Below, piece after piece: positions 47,064 to 56,584 of a stretch of 64,000 nt of DNA. Numbering within the stretch: position 1 is the first letter of the stretch; each line of letters begins with the position of its first letter. The DNA is from Pseudorhodobacter antarcticus (GTDB lineage Bacteria; Pseudomonadota; Alphaproteobacteria; Rhodobacterales; Rhodobacteraceae): contig CAMAQR010000016.1 of the NCBI GenBank assembly GCA_945860375.1, forward strand, positions 7,867 to 71,866, given 5' to 3'. A program made the translations under genes and the position numbers. The notes beneath the pieces are model-generated. The model saw only the letters and a program-made list of their open reading frames with translations. It was not told the DNA's origin and made no database searches.

Positions 47064-48371
47064 ATGACCGAGGCCAAAAAGCTTTTCATCAAGACCTACG
47101 GCTGTCAGATGAACGTCTATGACAGCGAGCGGATGGCCGAGGCCATGGGCGCGGATGGCTATGTGCTGACCGACACGGCGGAAAGCGCCGATATGGTGCT
47201 GCTGAACACCTGCCACATCCGAGAAAAAGCGGGGGAAAAGCTGTATTCCGATCTGGGGCGCTTGCGGAAGTTGAAAACCGCCAATCCCGATCTGAAGATC
47301 GGCGTGGCGGGCTGTGTGGCGCAGGCTGAGGGTGCCGAGATCATGCGGCGGATGCCGATTGTTGATCTGGTCGTCGGCCCGCAATCCTATCACCGCCTGC
47401 CGGAGATGGCGCGGGCCAAAGGGCCGCAAATCAACACCGATTTCCCGGCCGAGGACAAGTTTGACCTGCTGCCGGAACGCAAAGTCACGCGTGGCCCGGC
47501 GGCGTTTCTGACGGTGCAGGAAGGGTGCGACAAGTTTTGCGCCTTTTGCGTGGTGCCTTACACGCGCGGCTCTGAAGTGTCGCGCCCCGTGCAGCGGATC
47601 ATGGCAGAGGCGCGGGGACTGGTCGAAAAGGGCGTGCGCGACATCACGTTGCTGGGCCAGAATGTGAACGCCTATCATGGCGACGGTTACACTTTGTCGC
47701 GGCTGATCCGCGAGTTGGCGGGGATCGAAGGGCTGGCGCGTATCCGCTATACCACCAGCCATCCCAATGACATGGATGACGATCTGATCGCAGCCCATGG
47801 CGATTTGCCGCAACTGATGCCCTATCTGCACCTGCCGGTGCAATCGGGGTCGGATCGCATTTTGAAGGCGATGAACCGCAAGCATACGGCGGCACATTAC
47901 CTGCGCCTGATCGACCGAATCCGCGCGGTGCGGCCCGACATTCTGCTGTCTTCAGATTTCATTGTGGGTTTTCCGGGTGAAACCGACCGCGACCATCAAG
48001 AGACGATGGACCTGATCCAAGTGGTGGGCTTTGGCATGGCGTATTCGTTCAAGTATTCGGCCCGCCCCGGCACGCCTGCGGCAGAAAAGCCGGAAATCGA
48101 ATCGGAGGTGGCGGATGCGCGGTTGCAGGCGTTGCAAGCCTTGATCACCCAGCAACAGCGCGCAGCCCAAAACGCCATGGTTGGGCGTGAGGTGGGGGTG
48201 CTGTACGAAAAGCCCGGACGGTTGGCGGGACAGATGATTGGCAAGTCCGATCACTTGCACGCGGTGTTTGTGAAAGACCCGTTTGGGAAGGTGGGCGAGT
48301 TGGTCCGGGTGAGAATCTTAGCTTCGTCCGCCAACTCTTTGGAAGGCGCTAGGATTTCGGAGCAGCTCTGA
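47064..48371 (+). CDS. miaB: tRNA-2-methylthio-N6-dimethylallyladenosine synthase
   Basis: Radical SAM methylthiotransferase that modifies A37 of tRNAs reading UNN codons. The 435-residue protein has the UPF0004 domain with [17 protein letters not shown] and GCVAQAEG (auxiliary cluster cysteines), the radical SAM cluster motif CDKFCAFC, and a C-terminal TRAM domain. The start [17 protein letters not shown] fits the family. In many relatives miaB precedes phoH-ybeY-corC-lnt; here two envelope genes lie between. Confidence 0.96.
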   Translation: MTEAKKLFIKTYGCQMNVYDSERMAEAMGADGYVLTDTAESADMVLLNTCHIREKAGEKLYSDLGRLRKLKTANPDLKIGVAGCVAQAEGAEIMRRMPIVDLVVGPQSYHRLPEMARAKGPQINTDFPAEDKFDLLPERKVTRGPAAFLTVQEGCDKFCAFCVVPYTRGSEVSRPVQRIMAEARGLVEKGVRDITLLGQNVNAYHGDGYTLSRLIRELAGIEGLARIRYTTSHPNDMDDDLIAAHGDLPQLMPYLHLPVQSGSDRILKAMNRKHTAAHYLRLIDRIRAVRPDILLSSDFIVGFPGETDRDHQETMDLIQVVGFGMAYSFKYSARPGTPAAEKPEIESEVADARLQALQALITQQQRAAQNAMVGREVGVLYEKPGRLAGQMIGKSDHLHAVFVKDPFGKVGELVRVRILASSANSLEGARISEQL

Positions 48372-48556
48372 AACGGGCACGGTTTCCTGTGGTGCAACAG
48401 TACAGGGCGGCCCTGTCGAATTTGCGAAAAGCACGCAACAATTAGTCATTGAATAGCCACAAACCCATAGATTTTGCTTTACATCAAGGGGCCATGGCGG
48501 CAAACCTGCCTTCAAGTATTTGTGTATTCCAATGATTTGAGAAGGGAGCTGCGGCC

Positions 48557-49162
48557 GTGGAACGTCTTTCCAAAGCAGTCAAAATAGCAATCGGGGGGGC
48601 GGCGCTGTCTGTCAGTCTTCTTTGTGCCGGGGTGGCCACCGCGCATCCCAGCAAAACGCCGCACGAGCCGCATCAAAGCGTGCCTGGCCCAGAGATTGCG
48701 GGCAAGATTGACTGGGGTGTTTGGATCGACGATGACGGCTGCATGCACTGGTGGGCCGATGGTGGCGCAGAAGGTTACATGCTTGACCGCGTCAATCCGC
48801 AAACCGGCAAGCCGGTCTGTCTGAAGCGCAACACCTGTCTGGTGGAAAACACCGATCAGCTGTTTGCAACTGACAGCCATCGCCTGACCGCCCATGGTCT
48901 GCGCCGTCTCGAAGATTTCTTCCGCAACTCCGGGGCCTTCGGTTACGCCGTTTACGGCCACACCGACAGCCGCGCGTCGGATGAATACAACATCCGCTTG
49001 TCGCAGCGCCGGGCCAAGGCTGTGGCCGATGTCGGTCGCGCCATGGGTGCGGTTGTGGAACGTGAAATCGGCTATGGCGAACGGAGCCCGATCGCCTCGA
49101 ACGGGTCGGCTGCAGGCATGCAGAAAAACCGGCGCGTCGAAGTCGTTTGCTACAGGTGGTAA
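48557..49162 (+). CDS. OmpA-like periplasmic/outer-membrane protein
   Basis: A 201-residue exported protein with a GTG start preceded by GGGAG, a signal peptide (about residues 1-29), a short module with DDDGCMHWWADGGAEGY ... GKPVC, and a C-terminal OmpA-like peptidoglycan-binding domain (YAVYGHTDSRASDEYN, LSQRRAKAV). The OmpA domain should tether it to peptidoglycan. The cysteine-bounded module is repeated in the lipoprotein encoded next, suggesting the two act together in the envelope. Confidence 0.85.
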   Translation: MERLSKAVKIAIGGAALSVSLLCAGVATAHPSKTPHEPHQSVPGPEIAGKIDWGVWIDDDGCMHWWADGGAEGYMLDRVNPQTGKPVCLKRNTCLVENTDQLFATDSHRLTAHGLRRLEDFFRNSGAFGYAVYGHTDSRASDEYNIRLSQRRAKAVADVGRAMGAVVEREIGYGERSPIASNGSAAGMQKNRRVEVVCYRW

Positions 49163-49167
49163 CGGAT

Positions 49168-49530
49168 ATGACAAAGTTTTCCTTTATTGTGATGGGTTTC
49201 GCGTCTGTGCTGCTTTCGGGCTGCGTGGAAGGTGTGACCCCCTACGTCCAAAGCCCCGACACGGTTATTGCCGGGCCTTATGATCGCGGTCGCGACAAGA
49301 CTGGCATCTCGGACGCCAAGGCCGCGATTGCCTATGACCCGGATGGCTGTCAGGGCTGGATTCTGGATGACGGGGTCGAAGGCTATTCGGGCCGCCGCTA
49401 TGACCCGGTGTCTGGCCTGCCAGTGTGCAACAATCTGTATCCGCCCGGAACGGTTCTGGGGAATTACCAGACAGGGGATGCCGGGATTCGCGATTATGTC
49501 CCCTTCAACGGCAACCGTCGCGGCAACTGA
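49168..49530 (+). CDS. Lipoprotein sharing a module with the upstream OmpA-like protein
   Basis: A 120-residue lipoprotein: MTKFSFIVMGFASVLLSGC with lipobox LLSGC. The mature part has YDPDGCQGWILDDGVEGY ... GLPVC, which aligns with the module of the upstream protein (DGC, W, D-G-EGY, R, P-x-[TS]-G-x-PVC). It starts five bases after the upstream stop and is followed by a strong terminator, so the two genes form a two-gene operon. No known family is recognised. Confidence 0.8.
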   Translation: MTKFSFIVMGFASVLLSGCVEGVTPYVQSPDTVIAGPYDRGRDKTGISDAKAAIAYDPDGCQGWILDDGVEGYSGRRYDPVSGLPVCNNLYPPGTVLGNYQTGDAGIRDYVPFNGNRRGN

Positions 49531-49551
49531 TCCTAAACTTATGGCATGAGG

Positions 49552-49581
49552 AAAGGGCTGTGGTGTGAACCACAGCCCTTT
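49552..49581 (+). terminator. Rho-independent terminator after the lipoprotein gene
   Basis: AAAGGGCTGTGGT / ACCACAGCCCTTT, 13 bp with a GTGA loop, followed by TTCTTT. It ends the OmpA-like/lipoprotein operon. Confidence 0.92.
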
Positions 49582-49713
49582 TCTTTGGCACCTGGCCGCT
49601 TAGTTAAGAGGTTGTCGTGAAATTGACACGTCGCGGCCCGAGGTTGGACTTGCCAGAGGCCGGTGTTGGCCCCACACTACATATAGACGTTCCTGAACCG
49701 TAAGGAGATACCT

Positions 49714-50736
49714 TTGGGCATCAGCGCGCTGACCCCCCCGACCCGTCCCAATGATATTGTTGAGACGATGCTGGAATTCCCCGACAACAGGCTGCTGATC
49801 AGCCTGTGCGGCGAATTCGACCGCAATCTGGCGCAGGTGGAAAAACACATGGGCGTGCATGTGCTGCGACGGGGCAATCGGCTGGCGGTGATTGGCGACA
49901 AGGGCGCGCGCGAACAGGCCGCCGCCGTGCTGCGCGCTTTGTACGCGCGGCTGGAGGCGGGGCGGGTGCTGGAAGCGGGCGATATCGACGGCGCCATCCG
50001 CTTGGGGCGTCCGATGCCCGACGTGATGCGCGTTGAGGGCGCCGATCAGATTGAGATGTTCACCCCCGGCGGGTTTGAACTGCGCACCCGCAAAAAGTCG
50101 ATCGAGCCGCGGACGGAGGCACAGAAAGCCTATGTTGCCAATCTGTTTGGCAACGAATTGGGTTTTGGCATCGGCCCCGCGGGCACCGGCAAAACCTATC
50201 TTGCGGTGGCGGTCGGCGTCACGATGTTGATCTCTGGCGCGGTCGAAAAGATCATCCTGTCGCGCCCGGCTGTCGAGGCGGGGGAGCGTTTGGGCTTTCT
50301 GCCCGGCGATATGAAGGAAAAGATCGACCCCTATATGCAGCCATTGTACGATGCGCTGAACGATTTTCTGCCCGCAAAGCAGGTGCAAAAACTGCTGGAA
50401 GAAAAGCGGATCGAGATTGCGCCGCTGGCCTTCATGCGCGGGCGGACATTGTCGAATGCTTTTGTGGTGCTGGATGAGGCGCAAAATTCGACCACCATGC
50501 AGATGAAGATGTTCCTGACGCGGTTGGGGGCGGGATCGCGCATGGTGATCACCGGGGATCGCACGCAGGTCGACCTGCCGCGCGGCACACCGAGCGGTTT
50601 GCAGGACGCGGAGCGGATTCTGGCCGGGGTCAAAGGGGTGTCGTTCAATTACTTCACCTCGAAGGACGTGGTGCGGCATCCTTTGGTGGCGCGGGTGATC
50701 GAGGCCTATGAGCGCGATGAGGCAAAGGGCAGTTGA
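49714..50736 (+). CDS. phoH: PhoH family ATPase
   Basis: A 340-residue cytoplasmic P-loop ATPase with Walker A GPAGTGKTYLA and Walker B LDEAQNSTTMQMKMFL; the usual partner of YbeY in RNA metabolism. The start is a TTG at 49714, eight bases after AAGGAG, which gives MGISALTPPTRPND; no ATG fits as well until residue 19. It begins the phoH-ybeY-corC-lnt string. Confidence 0.92.
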   Translation: MGISALTPPTRPNDIVETMLEFPDNRLLISLCGEFDRNLAQVEKHMGVHVLRRGNRLAVIGDKGAREQAAAVLRALYARLEAGRVLEAGDIDGAIRLGRPMPDVMRVEGADQIEMFTPGGFELRTRKKSIEPRTEAQKAYVANLFGNELGFGIGPAGTGKTYLAVAVGVTMLISGAVEKIILSRPAVEAGERLGFLPGDMKEKIDPYMQPLYDALNDFLPAKQVQKLLEEKRIEIAPLAFMRGRTLSNAFVVLDEAQNSTTMQMKMFLTRLGAGSRMVITGDRTQVDLPRGTPSGLQDAERILAGVKGVSFNYFTSKDVVRHPLVARVIEAYERDEAKGS

Positions 50737-50785
50737 TCCAACGGCGCGCGTGCCGCGCAGGTTTTCTTGAGCGCTGACGCGCGGG

Positions 50786-50840
50786 TGGGGGGCTTTGCCC
50801 CCCCGCTGCGCTCCCCCCAGGATATTTGTCGACAGATGAA
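50786..50840. repeat. Dispersed GC-hairpin element with ATATTTGTCGACAGATGAA tail
   Basis: GGGGGG-CTTTG-CCCCCC hairpin, a second C-run and the tail GATATTTGTCGACAGATGAA, as at 12863 and 32373. Here it is between phoH and ybeY, which are usually closely linked. Confidence 0.75.
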
Positions 50841-50878
50841 AGCTTGAGGGGAGGGTCTGGCTGCGCTATGGAGCGCGG

Positions 50879-51385
50879 ATGGAACCTTTGGTAGATGTTG
50901 TCATTGAAGATGACCGATGGGCGGCCTTTGGGCTGGAGCCTGTGGCAGTCGCTGCAGTGAGCGCGGCTTTGGCCGAGGTTGGTTTGCCGGAAGCCGGGAT
51001 CACGCTGTGCCTGATGGGCTGCGATGATACGCGGATTGCCGCGCTCAACGCTGGGTTTCGCGGCAAGGTCAAGGCGACCAATGTGCTGAGCTGGCCGTCC
51101 GAGGAGCGCGGGGCGGGTGCGGGCTCTGTGCCCGATTTGCCGGAACCGGGTGAGGCGGATGATCCTTATGCCTTGGGCGATGTTGCGCTGGCTTATGAGA
51201 CCTGTGCGGCTGAGGCGCTGGCGGCGGGCAAGCCTTTCGCGGACCATGTCACGCATCTGGTGGTGCATGGGCTGTTACATTTGCTGGGTTATGATCACAT
51301 TCGCGCCGAAGACGGTGATCTGATGGAGGCTGTAGAGGCGCGCATACTTGCGCGGCTTGGCCTTTGTGACCCATATTCGGTGTAG
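50879..51385 (+). CDS. ybeY: rRNA maturation endoribonuclease YbeY
   Basis: Single-strand endoribonuclease that acts in 16S rRNA 3' maturation and ribosome quality control. The 168-residue protein has the zinc motif HGLLHLLGYDH (HGxLHLxGYDH) at about residues 124-134, NAGFRGKVKATNVLSWP and ALGDVALAYE. It follows phoH and precedes the CBS-domain gene. Confidence 0.96.
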   Translation: MEPLVDVVIEDDRWAAFGLEPVAVAAVSAALAEVGLPEAGITLCLMGCDDTRIAALNAGFRGKVKATNVLSWPSEERGAGAGSVPDLPEPGEADDPYALGDVALAYETCAAEALAAGKPFADHVTHLVVHGLLHLLGYDHIRAEDGDLMEAVEARILARLGLCDPYSV

Positions 51386-51420
51386 GCCCGAGGTGCGGGC
51401 GGTTGTTGGACAAAGGGCAG

Positions 51421-52311
51421 ATGGGCAGTAGCAGTGACGGGTCTGAGGACGGGGGCGAGGCCGAGGCGTCGCCAAGGGGATTTTTCGGACGACTTTTGAA
51501 CGCCTTTTCGGCGTCAGACAGTGTCGAAGAGGTTGGCGATGCGCCGGGCTTGGTGCCGCCGGGCGGGGCTGCCTTGCCGGGACTTGGCAACCTGCGCCGT
51601 TTGCGCGTTGACGATGTGGCCATTCCCAAGGTTGAGATCGCCGCCGTGCCTTTGGACATTGGCAAGGATGATCTGGTCGAGGCGTTTCGGCAGCACGGGT
51701 TCAGCCGATTGCCGGTTTACAAGGGCACTCTGGACCATCCGCAGGGTCTGGTGCTGTTGAAGGATTTGGCCTTGCAGCACGGGTTTGGCGCGGCGGGGCG
51801 GTTTTCGTTGAAGCGTCTTTTGCGCCCGGTGTTGTTTGCACCGCCATCGATGCCAGCGGCCACGCTGTTGCAAAAGATGCAGCGTGACCGGGTGCATATG
51901 GCCTTGGTCATTGACGAATACGGTGGCGTGGACGGGCTTGTGACCATCGAGGACCTGATCGAAACCGTAATCGGTGAGATCGAGGACGAGCATGACGAGG
52001 CCGAGGGCGCGTTGTGGAAAGAGGAGAAGCCCGGTGTGTTCGTGGCGCAATCCACCGTGCCTTTGGACGAGTTTGAGACAGCGATCGGCATTGCCTTGCG
52101 GTCGGGTGAGGATGATGAGGACATTGATACTTTGGGCGGCTTGGTGTTCTTGCGCACGGGCCGGGTGCCGGCACGGGGCGAGATCGTGCCGCACGAATCC
52201 GGGGTGGAGTTTGAGGTGATCGACGCCGATGCCCGCCGGATCAAGCGCTTGCGGGTGCGGTTGCCGGGCGTCGGCATGGCCGGGCGTGCCGTGCCCGTTG
52301 CGGATATGTAG
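51421..52311 (+). CDS. CorC/HlyC-type CBS domain protein
   Basis: A 296-residue cytoplasmic protein with an acidic N-terminus, two CBS domains (SRLPVYKGTLDHPQGLVLLKD and MALVIDEYGGVDGLVTIED) and a C-terminal transporter-associated CorC_HlyC domain (FLRTGRVPARGEIV). Such proteins are annotated as magnesium/cobalt efflux accessory factors or hemolysins; biochemical proof is limited. ATG 51421, with AAAGGG upstream, is favoured over TTG 51403. One base separates it from lnt. Confidence 0.9.
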   Translation: MGSSSDGSEDGGEAEASPRGFFGRLLNAFSASDSVEEVGDAPGLVPPGGAALPGLGNLRRLRVDDVAIPKVEIAAVPLDIGKDDLVEAFRQHGFSRLPVYKGTLDHPQGLVLLKDLALQHGFGAAGRFSLKRLLRPVLFAPPSMPAATLLQKMQRDRVHMALVIDEYGGVDGLVTIEDLIETVIGEIEDEHDEAEGALWKEEKPGVFVAQSTVPLDEFETAIGIALRSGEDDEDIDTLGGLVFLRTGRVPARGEIVPHESGVEFEVIDADARRIKRLRVRLPGVGMAGRAVPVADM

Positions 52312-52312
52312 G

Positions 52313-53776
52313 ATGCTTGGCTGGCCGGGGCTGCGGGCGCTGGCTCCGGGCCTTGGGCTGGGGCTGTTGGCTGCGGCGGGCCAGGCCCCTTTGGGTGCGT
52401 GGTGGCTGGCGCTGCCTGCGCTGGCCGGTGTGGTGCATCTGGTGGCGCAGGCTGGGCGCAGCGCGGCGGTTTGGATCGCTTTGATGGCCGGGGCGGGCTA
52501 TTTCGGCGCGGCGCTGTCCTGGATCATCGAGCCGTTCAGGGTCGATGCCGCCAAAGACGGCTGGATGGCGCCCTTTGCGGTGGTGTTTCTGGCCTTTGGG
52601 ATGGCGCTGTTCTGGGCGGGGGCAGCCGCGATTTCTGCACGCTTTCCGCATCGGACGATGGGGTTCGCGCTTTGCCTGACGGCCGCGGAGTTGCTGCGTG
52701 GCTATGTGTTGACCGGGTTTCCCTGGGCTTTGATCGGGCATGTCTGGATCGATACGCCCGTGGCGCAGCTGGCGGCGGTTATCGGGCCTTCGGGGCTGAC
52801 CCTGTTGCTGCTGCTGATGGCGGCGTGGTTGGCGTCGCGGCAGTGGCTGGGCATTGTGGGCGCCCTGACGATTCTTGTCGCGGCTTGGGGTTATGGGCTT
52901 TGGGTGTTGGGGCAGCCGTCGCCTGCAGCGCCGGGGGTCACGCTGCGGCTGGTGCAGCCCAATGCGGCGCAGGCGACGAAATGGGATCCGGGCGAGGCGC
53001 GCAAGTTTTTTGACCGGCTGTTGGCCTACACGGCGGTGAAACCTGCGCCGGATCTGGTGATCTGGCCAGAAACGGCGTTGCCCTATTTGCTGGAGCGGCA
53101 CCCGGAGCTGCAGGGCATGATTGCGACTGCCGGGGGCGGTGCGCCGGTGGTGGTGGGGCGACAGCGCACGGATGATGTGCAGGGCTGGAACAGCCTGTCG
53201 GTGATTGCGCCCGACGGGCAGATTGTGGCCAGTTACGACAAACACCATCTGGTGCCCTTTGGCGAATACATGCCGCTGGGCGATCTGGTCTATGACTGGT
53301 TCGGCATCTCGGCGCTGGCGGCGCAGATGGGCAATGGCTATTCGGCGGGGCCGGGGCCGCAGGTGTTGAACCTTGGACGCTTGGGCCGGGTGCTGCCGCT
53401 GATCTGCTATGAGGCGGTGTTTCCGCAGGACCTGCGTGGCACCGAACGGGCGGACTGGATTTTGCAGATCACCAATGACGCCTGGTTTGGCACCCTGACC
53501 GGACCGTTCCAGCATCTGGCGCAGGCGCGGCTGCGGGCGATTGAACAGGGGCTGCCTTTGGTGCGGGTGGCCAACACCGGCGTCACCGGCGTTTATGATG
53601 CGCGCGGCCGGCAGGTGGCGGCGCTGCCCTTTGGCGTGGCGGCCTATCTGGACACCGCGTTGCCGGGGCCCTTGCCGATGACGCCCTATGCGCGTTGGGG
53701 GGAATGGCCGGTTTTGGTGTTGCTGACCGGACTCGCTTTGGCGTTGTTTCTAAGGCGAAAACAGTCCGTCGCTTGA
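52313..53776 (+). CDS. lnt: Apolipoprotein N-acyltransferase
   Basis: Last step of lipoprotein maturation: N-acylation of the lipid-modified cysteine at the inner membrane. The 487-residue protein has six or so N-terminal membrane helices and a periplasmic nitrilase domain with the catalytic Glu in WPETALPY, Lys in SYDKHHLVPFGEY and Cys in LICYEAVFP. A final helix precedes LRRKQSVA. It starts one base after the corC-type stop. Confidence 0.96.
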   Translation: MLGWPGLRALAPGLGLGLLAAAGQAPLGAWWLALPALAGVVHLVAQAGRSAAVWIALMAGAGYFGAALSWIIEPFRVDAAKDGWMAPFAVVFLAFGMALFWAGAAAISARFPHRTMGFALCLTAAELLRGYVLTGFPWALIGHVWIDTPVAQLAAVIGPSGLTLLLLLMAAWLASRQWLGIVGALTILVAAWGYGLWVLGQPSPAAPGVTLRLVQPNAAQATKWDPGEARKFFDRLLAYTAVKPAPDLVIWPETALPYLLERHPELQGMIATAGGGAPVVVGRQRTDDVQGWNSLSVIAPDGQIVASYDKHHLVPFGEYMPLGDLVYDWFGISALAAQMGNGYSAGPGPQVLNLGRLGRVLPLICYEAVFPQDLRGTERADWILQITNDAWFGTLTGPFQHLAQARLRAIEQGLPLVRVANTGVTGVYDARGRQVAALPFGVAAYLDTALPGPLPMTPYARWGEWPVLVLLTGLALALFLRRKQSVA

Positions 53777-53816
53777 CCTTGCGGCCCGGTTGGGGCTAGT
53801 CAGGCGGATCAAACCG

Positions 53817-53860
53817 GCACAACGGCTTCCTGGCGTGGCGGATTACCATAACGGAGCGCT
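53817..53860 (+). promoter_or_regulatory. SAM/SAH riboswitch upstream of metK
   Basis: The leader reads GGCACAACGGCTTCCTGGCG, then TGGCGGATTACCATAACGGA and GCGCTTCC, ending just before the metK ATG. This matches my memory of the small pseudoknotted SAM/SAH riboswitch, found upstream of metK in Rhodobacterales, in which the 3' strand contains the ribosome binding region (GGAGCGC). Ligand binding would hide the site and repress translation. Confidence 0.88.
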
Positions 53861-53865
53861 TCCCC

Positions 53866-55032
53866 ATGAGCAGACAGAACTACATTTTCACTTCGGAATC
53901 TGTTTCCGAGGGCCACCCGGACAAGCTGTGCGACCGCGTGTCGGACGCCATTCTGGACGCTTTTCTGACCGAAGAACCCAACGCCCGCGTCGCTTGCGAA
54001 ACCTTTGCGACCACGGGTCGTGTGGTGGTTGGCGGCGAGGTTGGCTTGTCGGACAAGAAAGCCCTGAAGGCGATGAACGACCGGGTCGAGGACATCGTGC
54101 GCGGTTGCGTGCGTGACATCGGCTACGAGCAGGATGAGTTCCATTGGAACACCCTGAAAGTGCAGAATTATCTGCACAAGCAATCCGCCCATATCGCGCA
54201 GGGCGTGGACAAGGACGGTGCGGGCGATCAGGGCATCATGTTCGGTTATGCCTGCCGCGAAACCCCGGAGCTGATGCCGGCACCCATTCAATACAGCCAC
54301 GCCATTCTGCGCCGTCTGGCCGAAGTGCGCAAATCGGGGGCGGAACCGACGCTGCGCCCGGATGCCAAATCGCAACTGTCGCTGCGCTATGTGGACGGGG
54401 TGCCCGTGGAGGTGACCTCGATCGTGCTGTCGCACCAGCATGCGCTGGAAAGCCAGACCTCGGCGGATGTGCGCGCGATTGTGGAGCCTTACATCCGTGA
54501 AGTGCTGCCCTCGGGCTGGATCACCGAGGCCACCGAATGGTGGGTCAACCCGACTGGCACCTTCGTCATCGGTGGGCCGGATGGCGACGCGGGTCTGACC
54601 GGGCGCAAGATCATCGTGGACACTTACGGTGGGGCGGCCCCGCATGGCGGTGGCGCTTTCAGTGGCAAGGATCCGACCAAGGTGGACCGCTCAGCCGCCT
54701 ATGCGGCCCGCTATCTGGCCAAGAACGTTGTGGCCTCTGGTCTGGCCGATCGTTGCACCTTGCAGGTGTCTTACGCGATTGGCGTGGCCAAGCCGCTGTC
54801 GATCTATGTCGACACCCATGGCACCGGCAAGGTGGAAGCCGAGCAGATCGAAAAGGCTGTGGCCGCCTGCATGGACCTGACGCCGCGCGGCATCCGGGAG
54901 CATCTGCAACTGAACCGTCCGATCTATGCGCGCACCAGCGCTTACGGCCATTTTGGTCGGGCGCCCGAGGCGGATGGCGGTTTTTCATGGGAGAAGATCG
55001 ACCTGATCGACGCGCTGAAGGCAGCAGTCTGA
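53866..55032 (+). CDS. metK: S-adenosylmethionine synthetase
   Basis: Makes SAM from methionine and ATP. The 388-residue protein has the ATP-binding [13 protein letters not shown] at the N-terminus, [10 protein letters not shown], the [15 protein letters not shown] phosphate-binding loop and [14 protein letters not shown]. It is about the usual length. Expression is very likely governed by the SAM/SAH riboswitch immediately upstream. Confidence 0.98.
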   Translation: MSRQNYIFTSESVSEGHPDKLCDRVSDAILDAFLTEEPNARVACETFATTGRVVVGGEVGLSDKKALKAMNDRVEDIVRGCVRDIGYEQDEFHWNTLKVQNYLHKQSAHIAQGVDKDGAGDQGIMFGYACRETPELMPAPIQYSHAILRRLAEVRKSGAEPTLRPDAKSQLSLRYVDGVPVEVTSIVLSHQHALESQTSADVRAIVEPYIREVLPSGWITEATEWWVNPTGTFVIGGPDGDAGLTGRKIIVDTYGGAAPHGGGAFSGKDPTKVDRSAAYAARYLAKNVVASGLADRCTLQVSYAIGVAKPLSIYVDTHGTGKVEAEQIEKAVAACMDLTPRGIREHLQLNRPIYARTSAYGHFGRAPEADGGFSWEKIDLIDALKAAV

Positions 55033-55039
55033 CCAGAAG

Positions 55040-55080
55040 GCGGGCGCGGTCTTGCCCCCCATCGAGGGGGCCAAGCCCGC
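55040..55080. repeat. Long imperfect hairpin downstream of metK
   Basis: GCGGG...CTTGCCCCC pairs with GGGGGCCAAG...CCCGC around CATCGA, with internal bulges. It follows the metK stop and precedes the terminator; role unknown. Confidence 0.5.
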
Positions 55081-55135
55081 GGCTGCCGCGAAATGTGGCG
55101 CGGGGTCGCTTGACCCTGCGGTGCCAGACGACTAG

Positions 55136-55163
55136 AGGCCCCGGATGAACTTCGGGGCCTTTT
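55136..55163 (+). terminator. Terminator of metK abutting the trmB start
   Basis: AGGCCCCG / CGGGGCCT with a 9-base loop and TTT ends four bases before the trmB ATG. Confidence 0.85.
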
Positions 55164-55166
55164 GCT

Positions 55167-55856
55167 ATGTATGATCCAATCGAGCGGCGCAATTTTTACG
55201 GGCGCATTCACGGCAAGACCCTGCGCAGCAGCCAGAAGACCTATTTGGCCGAGGATCTGGAGGCGTTGAGCCTGCCCGGGGTGGCCCGCGAGGACAACCC
55301 CGAACGCAGCCCGATCGATCTGTCGCGGTTTGCGGGTCAGCCGCTGTGGCTGGAGATCGGCTTTGGCGGCGGCGAGCATCTGGTGCATATGGCTGCGAGC
55401 TACCCGCAGATCGGCATCATCGGTTGTGAGCCATTCGTCAACGGCATCGCCATGCTCTTGGGCAAAATCCGCGCAGCGGGCGTGACCAACCTTGCGATCC
55501 ATCCCGGCGATGTGCGCGAACTGTTTGACGTGCTGCCCGCCGGCTACCTTGCCAAAGCCTTTCTGAACTATCCCGATCCCTGGCCCAAAGCCCGCCACCA
55601 CCGCCGTCGATTTGTGACCGAGGGTTATCTGACGGCACTGGCGCGGGTCATGCAGCCGGGAGCCGAATTGCGCGTGGCGACGGATATTGCGGATTATGTA
55701 CGTCAGACTTTGGAAGAGGTGCCGCAGGCTGGATTTGATCTGGTTTATGAAGGCTCGGTGCCTTGGCACGACTGGCTATCGACGCGTTATGAGCAAAAGG
55801 CGCTGCGCGAGGGGCGGCCTCCGCATTATCTGACCTACCGGCGAATCGCTGGCTGA
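55167..55856 (+). CDS. trmB: tRNA (guanine-N7-)-methyltransferase
   Basis: Methylates G46 in the variable loop of tRNAs. The 229-residue protein begins MYDPIERRNFYGRIHGKTLR and carries the SAM-binding LEIGFGGGEHL, GCEPFVNGIA, the catalytic/structural FLNYPDPWPKARHHRRRF and the C-terminal DIADYVRQ. The ATG at 55167 lies directly after a terminator stem and lacks a free Shine-Dalgarno sequence, so translation may be weak or leader-dependent. Confidence 0.95.
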   Translation: MYDPIERRNFYGRIHGKTLRSSQKTYLAEDLEALSLPGVAREDNPERSPIDLSRFAGQPLWLEIGFGGGEHLVHMAASYPQIGIIGCEPFVNGIAMLLGKIRAAGVTNLAIHPGDVRELFDVLPAGYLAKAFLNYPDPWPKARHHRRRFVTEGYLTALARVMQPGAELRVATDIADYVRQTLEEVPQAGFDLVYEGSVPWHDWLSTRYEQKALREGRPPHYLTYRRIAG

Positions 55857-55997
55857 CAGGCTGGATGCGCTCCGCGCGCGGAGTATTTGGAAAACAGCAG
55901 TTTTCGGGGGTATCCTTCCGGCTGTGCTTGCCGAAGCCAACAAGTGGCATTCGGGCGCTGGCGGCGATATTCGATCAGCACAAAGCAAGCAGGGATG

Positions 55998-56426
55998 TCA
56001 GGCGGGATTTGCAATGGGTTTCAGGCGGATCACCACATCCACGCGCGAAATCTCCATGCCATCTGGGGCATCTGGCAGGCCGGTAATGAGCAAATCCTCG
56101 GCGGGTGCGTCAGTCAGGTCGTGGCTGTTTTGCCAGTAGAAATGCGGGTGATCATCCGTGCGGGTGTCAAAATAACTGCGCGATCCGGCGACGACCACCT
56201 CATTCAGCAGACCTGCTTCGCAAAAGGCGCGCAGCGTGTTGTAGACGGTGGCCAAGCTTACCTTTTCGCCCGACTGTCCGGCAGCGGCGTAAAGCCCCTC
56301 CGCCGTCACATGGCGGTCGAGCCCGTCGCCCACAAGCAGCCCGGCCAAAGCCATGCGTTGCCGCGTGGGCCGAAGGCCGCCCCGCGACAGCCAAACCGTG
56401 CTGCGTTCTGTGGTCGTGATCTGCAT
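55998..56426 (-). CDS. irr: Irr-type iron response regulator (Fur family)
   Basis: A 142-residue Fur-superfamily regulator. It has the winged-helix region ([38 protein letters not shown]), and [12 protein letters not shown], an H-x-H segment in the dimerisation/heme region. In Rhizobiales and Rhodobacterales, Irr senses iron status through heme. The ATG at 56426 gives [13 protein letters not shown]; in-frame sequence to 56492 is rejected. It is divergent from fabA, an arrangement common in Rhodobacteraceae. Confidence 0.88.
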   Translation of the reverse strand: MQITTTERSTVWLSRGGLRPTRQRMALAGLLVGDGLDRHVTAEGLYAAAGQSGEKVSLATVYNTLRAFCEAGLLNEVVVAGSRSYFDTRTDDHPHFYWQNSHDLTDAPAEDLLITGLPDAPDGMEISRVDVVIRLKPIANPA

Positions 56427-56584
56427 GGGCGTTCCCGTATGGCGTCTTCCCTTATAGCGGTGCTGGCCCCGGCTTATCAAACGAAAACCCACCAGGGGGA
56501 TCGCCTGCGCCGCCGTGCACTTGCTTCCCCTTCCCGCCGGGTGCTACACGGAGAAAAGGCACAGCCTCGGGGGATCTGACGGGC

